Origin: Dietzia sp. NCCP-2495
GTDB taxonomy: Bacteria; Actinomycetota; Actinomycetes; Mycobacteriales; Mycobacteriaceae
Assembly (NCBI RefSeq): GCF_026011735.1
Contig: NZ_BRVN01000021.1
Coordinates: 1-53,089, forward strand
DNA: 53,089 nucleotides
Direction: 5' to 3'
Below the pieces are notes generated by a model. It was not told where the DNA came from. It did not search any database and saw nothing but the letters and a program-made list of their open reading frames with translations. Both the position numbers and the translations under genes were made by a program. Positions 35,390-45,627 of this stretch are shown here, piece by piece; positions within the stretch are counted from its first letter, which is position 1; each line of letters opens with the position of its first letter.

Positions 35390-36427
35390 TCAGACCACCT
35401 GCGTCGTCTCGACCGGCAACCCGGGATCCGCGGCGACGGTCAGCGCACTCGGCGCCACCCCGTCTGCCAGGAGCGCGGACGCCACGCCCACGACCATCGC
35501 GCCGTTGTCGGTGCACAGTCGGGGTCGCGGCACGCGCAGCGTGATGCCCGCCGCCGCACACCGCTCCCCCGCGAGCTCGCGGAGTCGGGAGTTGGCGGCC
35601 ACTCCGCCGCCGATGAGCAGGGTGTCCACGCCGAGGTCGGTGCAGGCGCGGACGGCCTTCATGGTCAGCACGTCGGCCACGGCTTCCTGGAAGGAGGCGG
35701 CCACGTCGGCCACGTCGAGCTGCTCGCCGTGGCGCTCGGCTGCTTCGATCCGGCGGGCCACCGAGGTCTTGAGGCCGGAGAATGAGAAGTCGTGCCGGGC
35801 GTCGCGCTGCCCGGTCATCCCGCGCGGGAACGCGATCGCACGGGGATCGCCGGTCGCCGCGAGCCGGTCGATCACCGGGCCGCCCGGGTAGCCGAGGCCG
35901 AGGAGCCGCGCCACCTTGTCGTAGGCCTCGCCGGCGGCGTCGTCGACGGTCGAGCCCAGTTCCACAACCGGCTCGGTGAGCGAGCGGACGTGCAGTAGCT
36001 GGGTGTGGCCGCCGGAGACCAGCAGGGCAACGCACTCGGGTAGGGGGCCGCCGTCGAATCCGGCCACGGCTACGTGTCCGACCAGGTGGTTCACGGCGTA
36101 GAACGGCACTCCCCACGCGGCGGCGTAGGCCTTGGCGCCGGAGGAGCCGACGAGCAGCGCGCCCGACAGCCCGGGCCCGATGGTCGTGGCCACGGCGTCG
36201 GGACGGACAACTCCGGCCTCGGCGAGCGCGGCGCGGACGGTCGGCACGAGCGCCTCGAGGTGCGCACGCGAGGCGATCTCGGGCACCACCCCACCAAAGC
36301 GCGCGTGCTCGGACATCGACGACGCCACCACGTCAGCCAGCAGCTCGGCCCGGCCGTCGTCGTGGATCCGCGCCACGGCTACGCCGGTCTCGTCGCACGA
36401 ACTCTCGATCCCCATGACGGTCTTCAC
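35390..36427 (-). CDS. tsaD: tRNA N6-adenosine threonylcarbamoyltransferase TsaD
   Basis: A 345-residue ASKHA-fold enzyme that transfers the threonylcarbamoyl group to A37 of ANN-decoding tRNAs, the last step of t6A synthesis. Visible are [15 protein letters not shown], the metal-binding HLVGHV region after [39 protein letters not shown] (read in pieces) and [15 protein letters not shown], then [10 protein letters not shown]. Length is standard. The GTG start (36427) overlaps the rimI stop (GTGA). It works with TsaB and TsaE encoded upstream in the same run. Confidence 0.96.
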   Translation of the reverse strand: MKTVMGIESSCDETGVAVARIHDDGRAELLADVVASSMSEHARFGGVVPEIASRAHLEALVPTVRAALAEAGVVRPDAVATTIGPGLSGALLVGSSGAKAYAAAWGVPFYAVNHLVGHVAVAGFDGGPLPECVALLVSGGHTQLLHVRSLTEPVVELGSTVDDAAGEAYDKVARLLGLGYPGGPVIDRLAATGDPRAIAFPRGMTGQRDARHDFSFSGLKTSVARRIEAAERHGEQLDVADVAASFQEAVADVLTMKAVRACTDLGVDTLLIGGGVAANSRLRELAGERCAAAGITLRVPRPRLCTDNGAMVVGVASALLADGVAPSALTVAADPGLPVETTQVV

Positions 36428-37044
36428 GAGCCGGCCACCTCTCCGGAGTTGTCGCGTGTGCCGGCCCCCGCCGCACCGCCCGCCCTCGCCTCAGCAATGG
36501 GAACCGTCTTGGTCCACGACGGCGCCGCCGTCTTCTGCGGCAACGGCTTCAGCGGCAGCGTCTTCCCGGGCCGCGTCATGAGATACGCGTCGGCATTGCT
36601 CGGCCGGTAGTACCGCGGACGCAGGCCGACTATTTCGAACCCGTGCGCCTCGTACATAGTCCGGGCGGGCATGTTGTCGGTCCGCACGTCGAGCAGCACG
36701 GGCGCGCCCTCGCGGTCCACCACATCGAGCATCTGCCGCAGCAGCGTCCGCCCGATCCCGAGACCCTGCGTCCGCTCGCTCACGCCGATGGTGTGCACCT
36801 CGAACTCGCGGTCGCTGCCGGTCCCCAGCGTGGCGAGCACGGCGTATCCGACCAGTTCGCCGTTCAGGCGTGCGGCGAAGCAGTGGTTGTGGCGTGAGCC
36901 GATCTCGGACAGGAACGCCGCCGCTGACCACGGTCCGTCGGGGCCGAACAGTTCGAGGTCCAGCGCGGCGCAGGCCATCGCGTCGTCCGCGGTGAGGGCG
37001 TCGTACACCACGCTCGCGGCCGTGGTGCGGTCCGCCGGGCTCAT
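36424..37044 (-). CDS. rimI: ribosomal-protein-alanine N-acetyltransferase RimI-like
   Basis: A 206-residue GNAT acetyltransferase. The acetyl-CoA motif is [20 protein letters not shown], preceded by [11 protein letters not shown] and followed by [23 protein letters not shown], the usual RimI order. RimI acetylates the N-terminus of ribosomal protein S18 and possibly other proteins. The first 150 residues or so cover the family; the last 50 ([18 protein letters not shown], then Gly/Ala-rich) are an extra tail. It is coupled to tsaB by ATGA and to tsaD by GTGA, the usual tsaB-rimI-tsaD cluster. Confidence 0.92.
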   Translation of the reverse strand: MSPADRTTAASVVYDALTADDAMACAALDLELFGPDGPWSAAAFLSEIGSRHNHCFAARLNGELVGYAVLATLGTGSDREFEVHTIGVSERTQGLGIGRTLLRQMLDVVDREGAPVLLDVRTDNMPARTMYEAHGFEIVGLRPRYYRPSNADAYLMTRPGKTLPLKPLPQKTAAPSWTKTVPIAEARAGGAAGAGTRDNSGEVAGS

Positions 37045-37763
37045 CGCTGCACCCCGGTCAGTGCTGCCGACGGTTCGACGGGCTTGGGTGGTACCGCGTC
37101 GGGTCTGCGCAGGTACAGCGGCACGAGGGGCGCGGGGTCGGTGCCGGCGAGCAGGTCGGCTGCGGCCACCGCGACGAGTCCGGCCGGGTCGGGCGAGGTA
37201 AGTGCGCCCGCCCCCGCCGCGCCCGTCCCGTCGCCCACCGCGGGGATCTCGGCGATCTTGGCGGGCTCGCCCACGACGCGCGCGCCGGTCACGTCGATCT
37301 CGGCGGCGGGTCCCACGATCGGGCCCGAGGTCCGCACGCCCTCACCGTTGTAGCGGGCGTGGTACGCCTCGCGTCGCCGGGCATCGGTGACGACGACGAC
37401 GTCGCCATCCACCCCCGCTGCGCGGGCCCGGGCAGCCACGGCGTCGAGCGAACAGACGCCGTGGACGGGTGCGCCGATCGCGTCGGCGAAGGCGGCGGCG
37501 GTGGCCATGCCCACGCGCAGTCCCGTGAAGGGGCCGGGCCCCACACCCACCACCACGGCGTCCAGCTCGGTGGGCGTGATGCCGACGGTGGACAGGCACT
37601 CGAGGATGTGCGGGGTGAGCAGTTCGGCGTGGGCGCGGGCGTCGTCGGTGACGCGGGTGGCCAGGGTCTCGATCCTCGGGCCATCTCCCGGGCCTGCGGG
37701 TTCCAGGCGGCAGACACCGGCGGTGACGTGAGGGGTAGAAGTATCGACGGAAAGGACCAGCAC
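37041..37763 (-). CDS. tsaB: tRNA threonylcarbamoyladenosine biosynthesis protein TsaB
   Basis: A 240-residue TsaD paralogue without catalytic residues that scaffolds the TsaB-TsaD-TsaE complex. Conserved parts are VLSVDTSTPHVTAGV at the N-terminus, VGVGPGPFTGLRVGMATAAAFADA and VVTDARRREAYHARYN. It begins at GTG 37763. The C-terminal portion is more variable and Pro-rich. Its stop overlaps rimI. A 46-bp gap separates it from the upstream tsaE gene on the same strand, so one transcript is likely. Confidence 0.93.
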   Translation of the reverse strand: MLVLSVDTSTPHVTAGVCRLEPAGPGDGPRIETLATRVTDDARAHAELLTPHILECLSTVGITPTELDAVVVGVGPGPFTGLRVGMATAAAFADAIGAPVHGVCSLDAVAARARAAGVDGDVVVVTDARRREAYHARYNGEGVRTSGPIVGPAAEIDVTGARVVGEPAKIAEIPAVGDGTGAAGAGALTSPDPAGLVAVAAADLLAGTDPAPLVPLYLRRPDAVPPKPVEPSAALTGVQR

Positions 37764-37809
37764 GAGGTCAGCGTACCGCTGCGCAGGCGGGATCCCCGCC
37801 CTCAGCCTG

Positions 37810-38295
37810 TCAGCCGGCGCGGTACCAGGAGGCGGAGCGGACCTCGGTGTCGTCGCCGCGGCGCATCTCGACCACGAGCGGTGCCTCGACGAGGGACTCC
37901 ACGAATCCGGCGCCCCACTCCACCACCACCACGTCGTGCTCCAGCGCGGAGTCCAGGTCGAGTGACTCGAGCTCGTCTGCCAGGTCGCGGCGGGTGGGCT
38001 GCTCGGCGTCGGGGTCTGCGCCCAGGAGTCGGTAGGCGTCCACGTGGACCAGGCCCGGGCCGCCGGGGGTTTCGGGGGCGTGACGGCGGGCTATGACGAA
38101 GGTCGGCGACGTGACCCGGCCGCGTACGCCGAGGCCGGCGGCGATGCCGGTGGTCAGCGCGGTTTTTCCGGCGCCAAGGGGTCCGTCGAGCACCACCACG
38201 TCGCCGGCCGTGAGCAGGCCGGCGAGCTCGGCGCCGAGCGCACGCGTGTCCTCGACGGTGGCCAGCTCGCGCCGACCCGGCACCTCGAGCGTCAC
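37810..38295 (-). CDS. tsaE: tRNA threonylcarbamoyladenosine biosynthesis ATPase TsaE
   Basis: A 161-residue P-loop ATPase required for t6A synthesis. Walker A is DGPLGAGKTALT (about residues 38-49), followed by VTSPTFVIARRH, the substrate-side HVDAYRL, and VVVVEWGAGF as Walker B region. GTG 38295 is used because it overlaps the stop of the upstream hydrolase gene (GTGA) and precedes the conserved VPGRRELATVEDT; the longer open frame is a shadow of that gene. It stands between the hydrolase and tsaB in the leftward run. Confidence 0.94.
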   Translation of the reverse strand: MTLEVPGRRELATVEDTRALGAELAGLLTAGDVVVLDGPLGAGKTALTTGIAAGLGVRGRVTSPTFVIARRHAPETPGGPGLVHVDAYRLLGADPDAEQPTRRDLADELESLDLDSALEHDVVVVEWGAGFVESLVEAPLVVEMRRGDDTEVRSASWYRAG

Positions 38296-39737
38296 GATGC
38301 CTTCGCGTCCCGGGCGGTGGAGCCGGCCTTGCCGGAAGCAGCCTTGCCGGGTGCGGTCTTGCGGGAAGCAGCCCTGCCGGACTTGGCAGCGCCGGATACG
38401 CCAGCTCCGCCCTTCTCGGCCTCGCGCTGGCGCTCGCGCCACTCGACAATCGCGTCGGCGACCAGGTCGCCCAGCACCTCGGACACGAGCGCGGGATCCT
38501 CGAGCATCACCATGTGACCGGCCCCGGGCACCACCACGAATTCGGAGTCGGGCAGCTCGTCGACGATGTCGACGGAGCGGTCGAGCGGGGTGAGCAGGTC
38601 GCGGTCGCCGCACAACACGGTCGTGCGGACGTCGCGGAGAATCTCCATCGCCCCGGACACGTCGACATCGGAGAGCGCCTCGAAGAAGTTCGCGATGGTG
38701 AGCACGTCGGTGGCGGCGATGACCTTGTCGGTGAAGCGCGCGAGGGTCGGGCTGACCGTGGCCGGATCACCGAACGAGCCGCCGTAGACGAGCGGCGAGA
38801 TGATCGCGCCGAGTGCCTTGCGACCGGAGGTGAACACGCCGGGTGTGCGGGTGGCCAGGCTGGCGAGGTTGGACAGTGCCTTGCTCTCGAGCACCGCGCC
38901 GAGCCCCGACTCGGTCAGGTCCGACTTTGCGGTGGCCACCAGCCCCGCCCCCAGGACGCGCTCGGCCACCAACTCGCGATGCTGCAACACGAACGACTGG
39001 ACGGTCATGCCGCCCATCGAGTGGCCGATCACCACGACCGGCCCGGTGGGCGCGGTCGCCGTGATGACGGTCGCCAGGTCGCGGCCCAACTGCTCGATGG
39101 TCGAGTTCTCGCGGGTGCTCTTGCCGCTCGACCCGTGGCCACGCTGGTCGTAGAAGACCATGCGGATCTCCGAGCCGAACCGATCGGCCAGGTGCCGGCG
39201 CTGGAAGTGCCACGTGTCCATGGTCAGCGTGTAGCCGTGGGCAAACACGACGGTCATGGGCGCGTCGACGGGCCCGGCCTCGCGCACGGCGAGCGGGACG
39301 CCGTCGGTGGCCGCCACCATCGAACCGCGGTCCACGCCGAGCTCGTACATGTCCTCGCCGGCCCACGGGTCCTTGGCCCGCCGACCCGGCATGAGAGTCG
39401 CGGCGGAACCGAAGCTCGCGGCGGCGAGTGCGGTCAGCGCTGAACCGACCCCGCCGGGTGTGCGGACCTGGTCATTGACCACCTCGATTGACGCCGGATC
39501 GCCGCCAACGGTCTCCGGCGCCTGGACCTCGATCGGCTCAGCGGGCGTTGAGCGTGTGGGGCGTCTCGGGAAACGGAACCGCGGGCGGCCTGAGCCGTCC
39601 GCCTCGGCGTCCAAGTCGAACCGACCCTCGTCCTGACGAGCCCCGTTCTTACGAGCCGCGTCACTGCGAGCCGCGTCCTGAGGCCCCTTGGCCCTGCTCT
39701 TGCGAGGACCCTTGCCCTTGCGTGACCTGTCCGTCAC
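38292..39737 (-). CDS. alpha/beta hydrolase with basic N- and C-terminal tails
   Basis: A 481-residue protein. The N-terminus (about 1-75) is very basic (SRKGKGPRKSRAKG). The hydrolase fold occupies about 130-430, with VVFAHGYTLTMDTWHFQRR, the nucleophile elbow GHSMGG (Ser about 240), CGDRDLLTP (Asp about 378) and PGAGHMVM (His about 407), so the triad is complete. The C-terminus is an Ala/Lys/Gly-rich tail with repeats such as PGKAASGKAG, reminiscent of nucleic-acid-binding or wall-interacting tails. Substrate is unknown. It is coupled to alr upstream and tsaE downstream by GTGA overlaps, a position kept in many Mycobacteriales. GTG 39737 is preferred on that basis. Confidence 0.85.
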   Translation of the reverse strand: MTDRSRKGKGPRKSRAKGPQDAARSDAARKNGARQDEGRFDLDAEADGSGRPRFRFPRRPTRSTPAEPIEVQAPETVGGDPASIEVVNDQVRTPGGVGSALTALAAASFGSAATLMPGRRAKDPWAGEDMYELGVDRGSMVAATDGVPLAVREAGPVDAPMTVVFAHGYTLTMDTWHFQRRHLADRFGSEIRMVFYDQRGHGSSGKSTRENSTIEQLGRDLATVITATAPTGPVVVIGHSMGGMTVQSFVLQHRELVAERVLGAGLVATAKSDLTESGLGAVLESKALSNLASLATRTPGVFTSGRKALGAIISPLVYGGSFGDPATVSPTLARFTDKVIAATDVLTIANFFEALSDVDVSGAMEILRDVRTTVLCGDRDLLTPLDRSVDIVDELPDSEFVVVPGAGHMVMLEDPALVSEVLGDLVADAIVEWRERQREAEKGGAGVSGAAKSGRAASRKTAPGKAASGKAGSTARDAKAS

Positions 39738-40903
39738 TTCGCACTCCCCTTGTCGCCGCCGGCGTGGCGTCCCAGCACATGCCGGCGCGCTCTCCCCCGC
39801 ACAGCGGTAACGACCTCGTAGTGGATGGTGCCCAGCTTGTCGGCCCACTCGGCGGCCGTGGGGCCGCCGTTCGTACCGTCGCCGAACAATACTGCTGTAT
39901 CGCCGGCGCGAATGGTGGGGTCAGGTGTCGGTCCGAGGTCGACGACGAACTGGTCCATGCAGACCCGGCCCACGTTCGGATACCGGACGCCGCCGATTTC
40001 AACGTCGATCTGGCCGGACAGTATCCGCCACACGCCGTCGGCATATCCCGCTGAGATTAGTGCCACTGTCGTGTCGTGAGGCGCGTGCCAGGTGTGCCCG
40101 TAGCTGACACCCTGACCTGCGGACAGTCTCTTGATCATGAGGATGTCCGCGGTGAACGACATGACCGGGCGCAGGTCCACATCCAGGTCGCCCACCGGGT
40201 CGAGGCCGTAGAGGGCGATGCCGGGGCGGACCATCTCGAAGCCGTCGTCCGGCCGGGTGAGCGTGGCCGCGGAGTTGGCGTGGTGGTTGACCGGGCAGGC
40301 GAGGCCCGCGGCCCGGGCCTGCTCCACGGCCTCGTGCAGGCGCGCGACCTGCTGGTCGATCACCGGGTTGCCGGGGTCATCGGCGTGCGCGAAATGCGCC
40401 ATGAGGCCCGTGACCTCGATCAACCCGCCCGCCTCGGCCGCGACCAGTCGCGTGAGGACCTCCGGCCAATCTTCTGGGGTGATGCCCGAGCGGGCCAGGC
40501 CGGTGTCGATCTTGGGGGTCACGCGCGCCCGCAGGCCGGTGCGGCGCGCGGCCTGGATCACCGTGTCCAGGTGGGCTGGGCTGGGGACCGCCAGGTCGAC
40601 ATCGGCTTCGAGCGCCGCGCGGACGTCGTCGGACGGGAGGTAGATCCACGCCAGGATCTCGGCGGTGATGCCGGCCTCGCGCAGTTCGAGCGCCTCGGCG
40701 ATCGTGGTGACGCCCAGCGCGTCCGCGCCGCCGCGAAGGGCGGCCAGCGAGACGGCGACGGCGCCGTGGCCATACGCATCGGCCTTGACCACGGCCATGA
40801 CCCGCGCCCCCTGTGCAGCATCGACCAGGACGCGAGCGTTGTGCTCGACTGCGTCCAGGTCGATCTCCGCACGGCAGGGAGCCGGGGGGACATTTGGTGC
40901 CAT
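39734..40903 (-). CDS. alr: alanine racemase
   Basis: A 389-residue fold-type III PLP enzyme making D-alanine for peptidoglycan. The PLP Lys lies in AVVKADAYGHGA. The opposing catalytic Tyr is probably that of ISAGYADGVWR. ATPKIDTGL-like sequence VTPKIDTGLARSGI, NHHANSAAT and the C-terminal VCMDQFVVDLG follow. ATG 40903 (MAPNVPPAPCRAEIDLDAVE) is preferred over a more distal upstream start that overlaps nnr. It is the second step, after nnr, in the leftward run and is coupled to the alpha/beta hydrolase gene. Confidence 0.95.
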   Translation of the reverse strand: MAPNVPPAPCRAEIDLDAVEHNARVLVDAAQGARVMAVVKADAYGHGAVAVSLAALRGGADALGVTTIAEALELREAGITAEILAWIYLPSDDVRAALEADVDLAVPSPAHLDTVIQAARRTGLRARVTPKIDTGLARSGITPEDWPEVLTRLVAAEAGGLIEVTGLMAHFAHADDPGNPVIDQQVARLHEAVEQARAAGLACPVNHHANSAATLTRPDDGFEMVRPGIALYGLDPVGDLDVDLRPVMSFTADILMIKRLSAGQGVSYGHTWHAPHDTTVALISAGYADGVWRILSGQIDVEIGGVRYPNVGRVCMDQFVVDLGPTPDPTIRAGDTAVLFGDGTNGGPTAAEWADKLGTIHYEVVTAVRGRARRHVLGRHAGGDKGSAK

Positions 40904-40940
40904 TCTGTCAATTCTGCCAAACGGGATAGCCGGGAGCGAT

Positions 40941-42671
40941 TCAGCGGGCGCGCAGGTCGGCGATCGCCCCAGGCAGCGCGGCCAGCAGATCCGACGCGCC
41001 GATCGGAGCACCGGGTCCGCCGGGGCCCAGATCACGACTGTGCGCGGCACGGTAGGCGGCACGGTGAGCGGCGTGCCCGTGGAGTATCGCGGCGGCCGCC
41101 GCCGGCCACGCGAGCGACGGGCTCGGTCCCGCGGGCGACCGACTCTGGTCCGCCTGTGACGAGCTCGTCCCGGCTTGTGACGTACTCGACCCCGTCGCGG
41201 CGTTGGCGATCAGCGCTCCTGCCACGCCAGCGAGCACGTCACCAGAGCCGGCCGTGGCCGCCCACGAGGAGCCGGCGTCCACCGCGTAGGTCACCTGGCC
41301 GTCGTCGATCAGCGTGACCCGGCCTTTGAGCAGGACCGTCGCCTCGATGCCCCGCTCCCTCAGACCCGCGACGTAGCGGCGGAGTGCGCCGGCCCGGTCT
41401 GCGCGGTCCCAGCCGCCGGTGAGCCGGTCGAACTCGCCGCCGTGTGGGGTGAGCAGGACCGGCGCGGTGGCACTGCGCAGCAGGACGGGGTGGGCGGCGA
41501 TGCAGGTCAGCGCGTCGGCGTCGAGGAGTGTCGGCCGGCCATGGGCCAGCACCGCGTCGATGTCGGCAATCCCATCCGGTCCCGTTCCCGCTCCGGGGCC
41601 CACGACCCACGCCTGCGCGGTGCCGGCCTCGGCGACCGACGGGTGGCACACCACCTCGGGACGCGCGGCGAGCACGCGGTCCGCGCCCGAGCCGACGTAG
41701 CGCACCATGCCCGACGTGGCGGCCACGGCTGCCGAGACGCTGAGCACCGCCGCTCCGGGGTACTTCTCGGATCCGGCGCGGATGGCCACTACGCCCTGGC
41801 TGTACTTGTCATCTGACGGGCCCGGCACAGGCCAGGCGCGCCCCACCTCCGCAAGGCTCGGGCGCAGGATCACCCCAGGCGCGGCGCTCTGCTCGGCGCG
41901 CAGCCCAACGCGTGTCTCGGCGTCCAGCGCAGCAATCGGCCCAGCGCCCGGCTCGGTGAGTCCGGTGTCCACCAGTTCCACGCGGCCGCAGGCGGGCGAG
42001 GCCAGCAGGTGCGCGCGACGGAGCAGTCCAAAAGTTACGGTCAGAGTGGCGGGCACATGCGGGGTGTGGATGGTGCCGGTGTCTGCGTCGACGCCGCTGG
42101 GCAGGTCCACGGCCACCCATGGCACTCCCGCCTCGGCCAGCGCGGTGACGATCTGCCCTGCAGGCTCGCGCAGTGGACCGCTCCCGCCGAGGCCGACGAT
42201 CCCGTCCACCGCCACATCCGGCATCCCCCGCCCGAAATCCGCTACTCCCCCTGCGGATCCGCTACCCCTAGACGGGTAGCGGATCCCCATTCCGGGTAGC
42301 GGATTTGCGGAGAATCCAGCCGCTGCGTCAACGGCCCGCCCTCCAGCGCGCCGCAGCGCAGCGAGCCCCCGTGCGTGTGCCCTCGCGGGATCGAGCAACA
42401 CGGCATCTACGCGGCAGCCCCGCTGGCGCAGCATCGCGCCGGCGTACAGGGCGTCCCCGCCGTTGTCGCCGCTGCCGACGAGCAGGAGCACCGACCCGCC
42501 GTACAGCCCGCCGGTGCGTTCCCGCAGCAGCGCCGCGGTGTGGTGGGCCAGGCCGGCGGCGGCCCGGCGCATGACGGCATCGGGATCGCCGGCCGCTGCG
42601 GCCGCCTCGATGAGCGGCCTCTCGGCGGACCGCACCGTTTCGACCGGATACGCGCGGCTGGTCACGGCCAC
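40941..42671 (-). CDS. nnr: bifunctional NAD(P)H-hydrate epimerase / ADP-dependent dehydratase with repeat-derived insertion
   Basis: A 576-residue NAD(P)HX repair enzyme. The N-terminal epimerase (about 1-240) has GSGDNGGDALYAGAMLRQRG, VDGIVGLGGSGPLR and VAVDLPSGVDADTG. The C-terminal dehydratase has PSDDKYSQGVVAIRAGS, LLDADALT, LLTPHGGEFDRLTG and the ATP/ADP site AGSGDVLAGVAGAL. Residues about 122-146 (starting NPLPGMGIRYPSRGSG) are encoded by a 72-bp palindromic element also found near 24.5 kb and are foreign to the family. A Ser/Gln/Pro-rich insertion (SSTSQAGTSSSQADQSRS) interrupts the dehydratase after GALIANAATG. The GTG start at 42671 or 42665 is ambiguous. Confidence 0.9.
   Translation of the reverse strand: MAVTSRAYPVETVRSAERPLIEAAAAAGDPDAVMRRAAAGLAHHTAALLRERTGGLYGGSVLLLVGSGDNGGDALYAGAMLRQRGCRVDAVLLDPARAHARGLAALRRAGGRAVDAAAGFSANPLPGMGIRYPSRGSGSAGGVADFGRGMPDVAVDGIVGLGGSGPLREPAGQIVTALAEAGVPWVAVDLPSGVDADTGTIHTPHVPATLTVTFGLLRRAHLLASPACGRVELVDTGLTEPGAGPIAALDAETRVGLRAEQSAAPGVILRPSLAEVGRAWPVPGPSDDKYSQGVVAIRAGSEKYPGAAVLSVSAAVAATSGMVRYVGSGADRVLAARPEVVCHPSVAEAGTAQAWVVGPGAGTGPDGIADIDAVLAHGRPTLLDADALTCIAAHPVLLRSATAPVLLTPHGGEFDRLTGGWDRADRAGALRRYVAGLRERGIEATVLLKGRVTLIDDGQVTYAVDAGSSWAATAGSGDVLAGVAGALIANAATGSSTSQAGTSSSQADQSRSPAGPSPSLAWPAAAAAILHGHAAHRAAYRAAHSRDLGPGGPGAPIGASDLLAALPGAIADLRAR
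42235..42306. repeat. 72-bp palindromic repeat element, copy inside nnr
   Basis: Core ATCCGCTAC at 42237 and 42257 and inverted GTAGCGGAT starting 42276 and 42296 have exactly the spacing of the copy at 24536-24605. Outer stem AAATCCGCTAC/GTAGCGGATTT has 11 pairs. Inner stem GGATCCGCTACCC/GGGTAGCGGATCC has 13 pairs around CTAGAC. The two stems are separated by nine bases on each side. The length is 24 codons, and the element is read in frame through nnr without a stop. Confidence 0.92.
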
Positions 42672-42715
42672 CGCCCCCAGGTCGCGTCGGTCGAATGCGC
42701 GCGGCTGGTCACGGC
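42651..42715 (+). repeat. 18-bp direct repeat across the nnr start
   Basis: CGCGCGGCTGGTCACGGC occurs at 42651-42668 and 42698-42715, 47 bp apart. The first copy encodes the first residues of Nnr; the second lies in the leader. A slip between copies would move the start region. Confidence 0.75.
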
Positions 42716-42799
42716 AACAGGCCCGTGCTCACCGAAGCCCATGCCCACCGACCCCGGCTCACCAAGGCCCCTGCCCACCAGAACCCCTCCCGCAGCGCC

Positions 42800-44659
<1,860 letters not shown>

Positions 44660-44733
44660 GGTTGCCGATTGTAACCACGCGGAGCGCACGCCCTACGGCC
44701 CTGATCCCGCGTGGAGGCGATACTGTGGGTTTC

Positions 44734-45606
44734 GTGGCCATAAAGACCAAGGAATTGCATGCGAAGGTGAGTCGTCGGGGCCCCTTTGGGGTGGATACCG
44801 GCGATCTCGGGTTCACGGGCACCCCGGGCGCGATCTTCGTGCCGCGGGGCGCCCCGTCACCCGCCCCGATCGTGGGGTGGGCGCACGACTGGACCAAGGG
44901 CCCGCAGCATTACACGGACACGCTCAAGCATCTCGCGTCGTGGGGTTTCGTGGTGGTGGCGCCGTCCACTGATCACGGTCCGCGGCCGAGCCATCAGCTG
45001 TTCGCCGATCACCTGTCGGCCGCGATCGAGAACACCCTGCAGTCGACGCTGGGTCGGGGCTCGGTGCGCGCGGATCCGCGGCGCATCGCCCTGGCCGGTC
45101 ATGGCCTGGGTGGCGGGGTGGCCGCGCTCCTGGCGTCGCAGCGCACGGATATCGATGCGGTGGCGATGGTCTTCCCGTCGGAGACGGTGCCGTCGGCGGC
45201 CGAGCGCGCGAGCCTGATCGACGCGCCAGGGCTGCTGGTCGAGGCGTCGGGCGGCACGTTCGCCGAGGACGCGCGGGATCTGCACGTGGCGTGGCGGGGT
45301 GAGTTGGTGCACCGTCGCCTGGAGAAGGCCATCGAGAAGGGCCTGGTGGAGCGGAAGTCCCTGGTGGTGGGTGTCGGCCTGGCCGATCCGGACAAGCGGA
45401 CGCACCGCGCGGTCCGTCCGCTGTTAGCGGGGTACTTGTTGGCGACGGTGGGTGACGACGACGACTACGCCGCGTTCGCCGATCCGGAGGCCAAGATCAA
45501 GGACACCGTGTCGGTCACGCGCGAGATGTTGGCCGAGGAGGCCGACGATCTCGTCCCGTCCGCTCCCCCGCTGCTCAGGCTTGCCAAGTCGTTCATCGGC
45601 GGCTGA
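44734..45606 (+). CDS. alpha/beta-hydrolase-fold (dienelactone-hydrolase-like) protein lacking the nucleophile Ser
   Basis: A 290-residue protein with an alpha/beta hydrolase layout: PGAIFVPRGAPSPAPIVGWAHDW near the N-terminus, LKHLASWGFVVVAPSTDHG, a nucleophile-elbow position reading LAGHGLGGGVAAL, and later VVGVGLADPDKRTHRAV. At the elbow the usual GxSxG (or Cys in dienelactone hydrolases) is G-H-G-L-G, so the nucleophile is missing and hydrolysis by the standard mechanism is unlikely. GTG 44734 is used, because TACTGT at 44721 would place a leaderless start there. GTG 44725, with GGAGG seven bases upstream, is the alternative. It is divergent from glmS, 74 bp apart, and convergent with glmM. 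Confidence 0.8.
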   Translation: MAIKTKELHAKVSRRGPFGVDTGDLGFTGTPGAIFVPRGAPSPAPIVGWAHDWTKGPQHYTDTLKHLASWGFVVVAPSTDHGPRPSHQLFADHLSAAIENTLQSTLGRGSVRADPRRIALAGHGLGGGVAALLASQRTDIDAVAMVFPSETVPSAAERASLIDAPGLLVEASGGTFAEDARDLHVAWRGELVHRRLEKAIEKGLVERKSLVVGVGLADPDKRTHRAVRPLLAGYLLATVGDDDDYAAFADPEAKIKDTVSVTREMLAEEADDLVPSAPPLLRLAKSFIGG

Positions 45607-45627
45607 GCCGCTCAGGCGGCTGAACCC

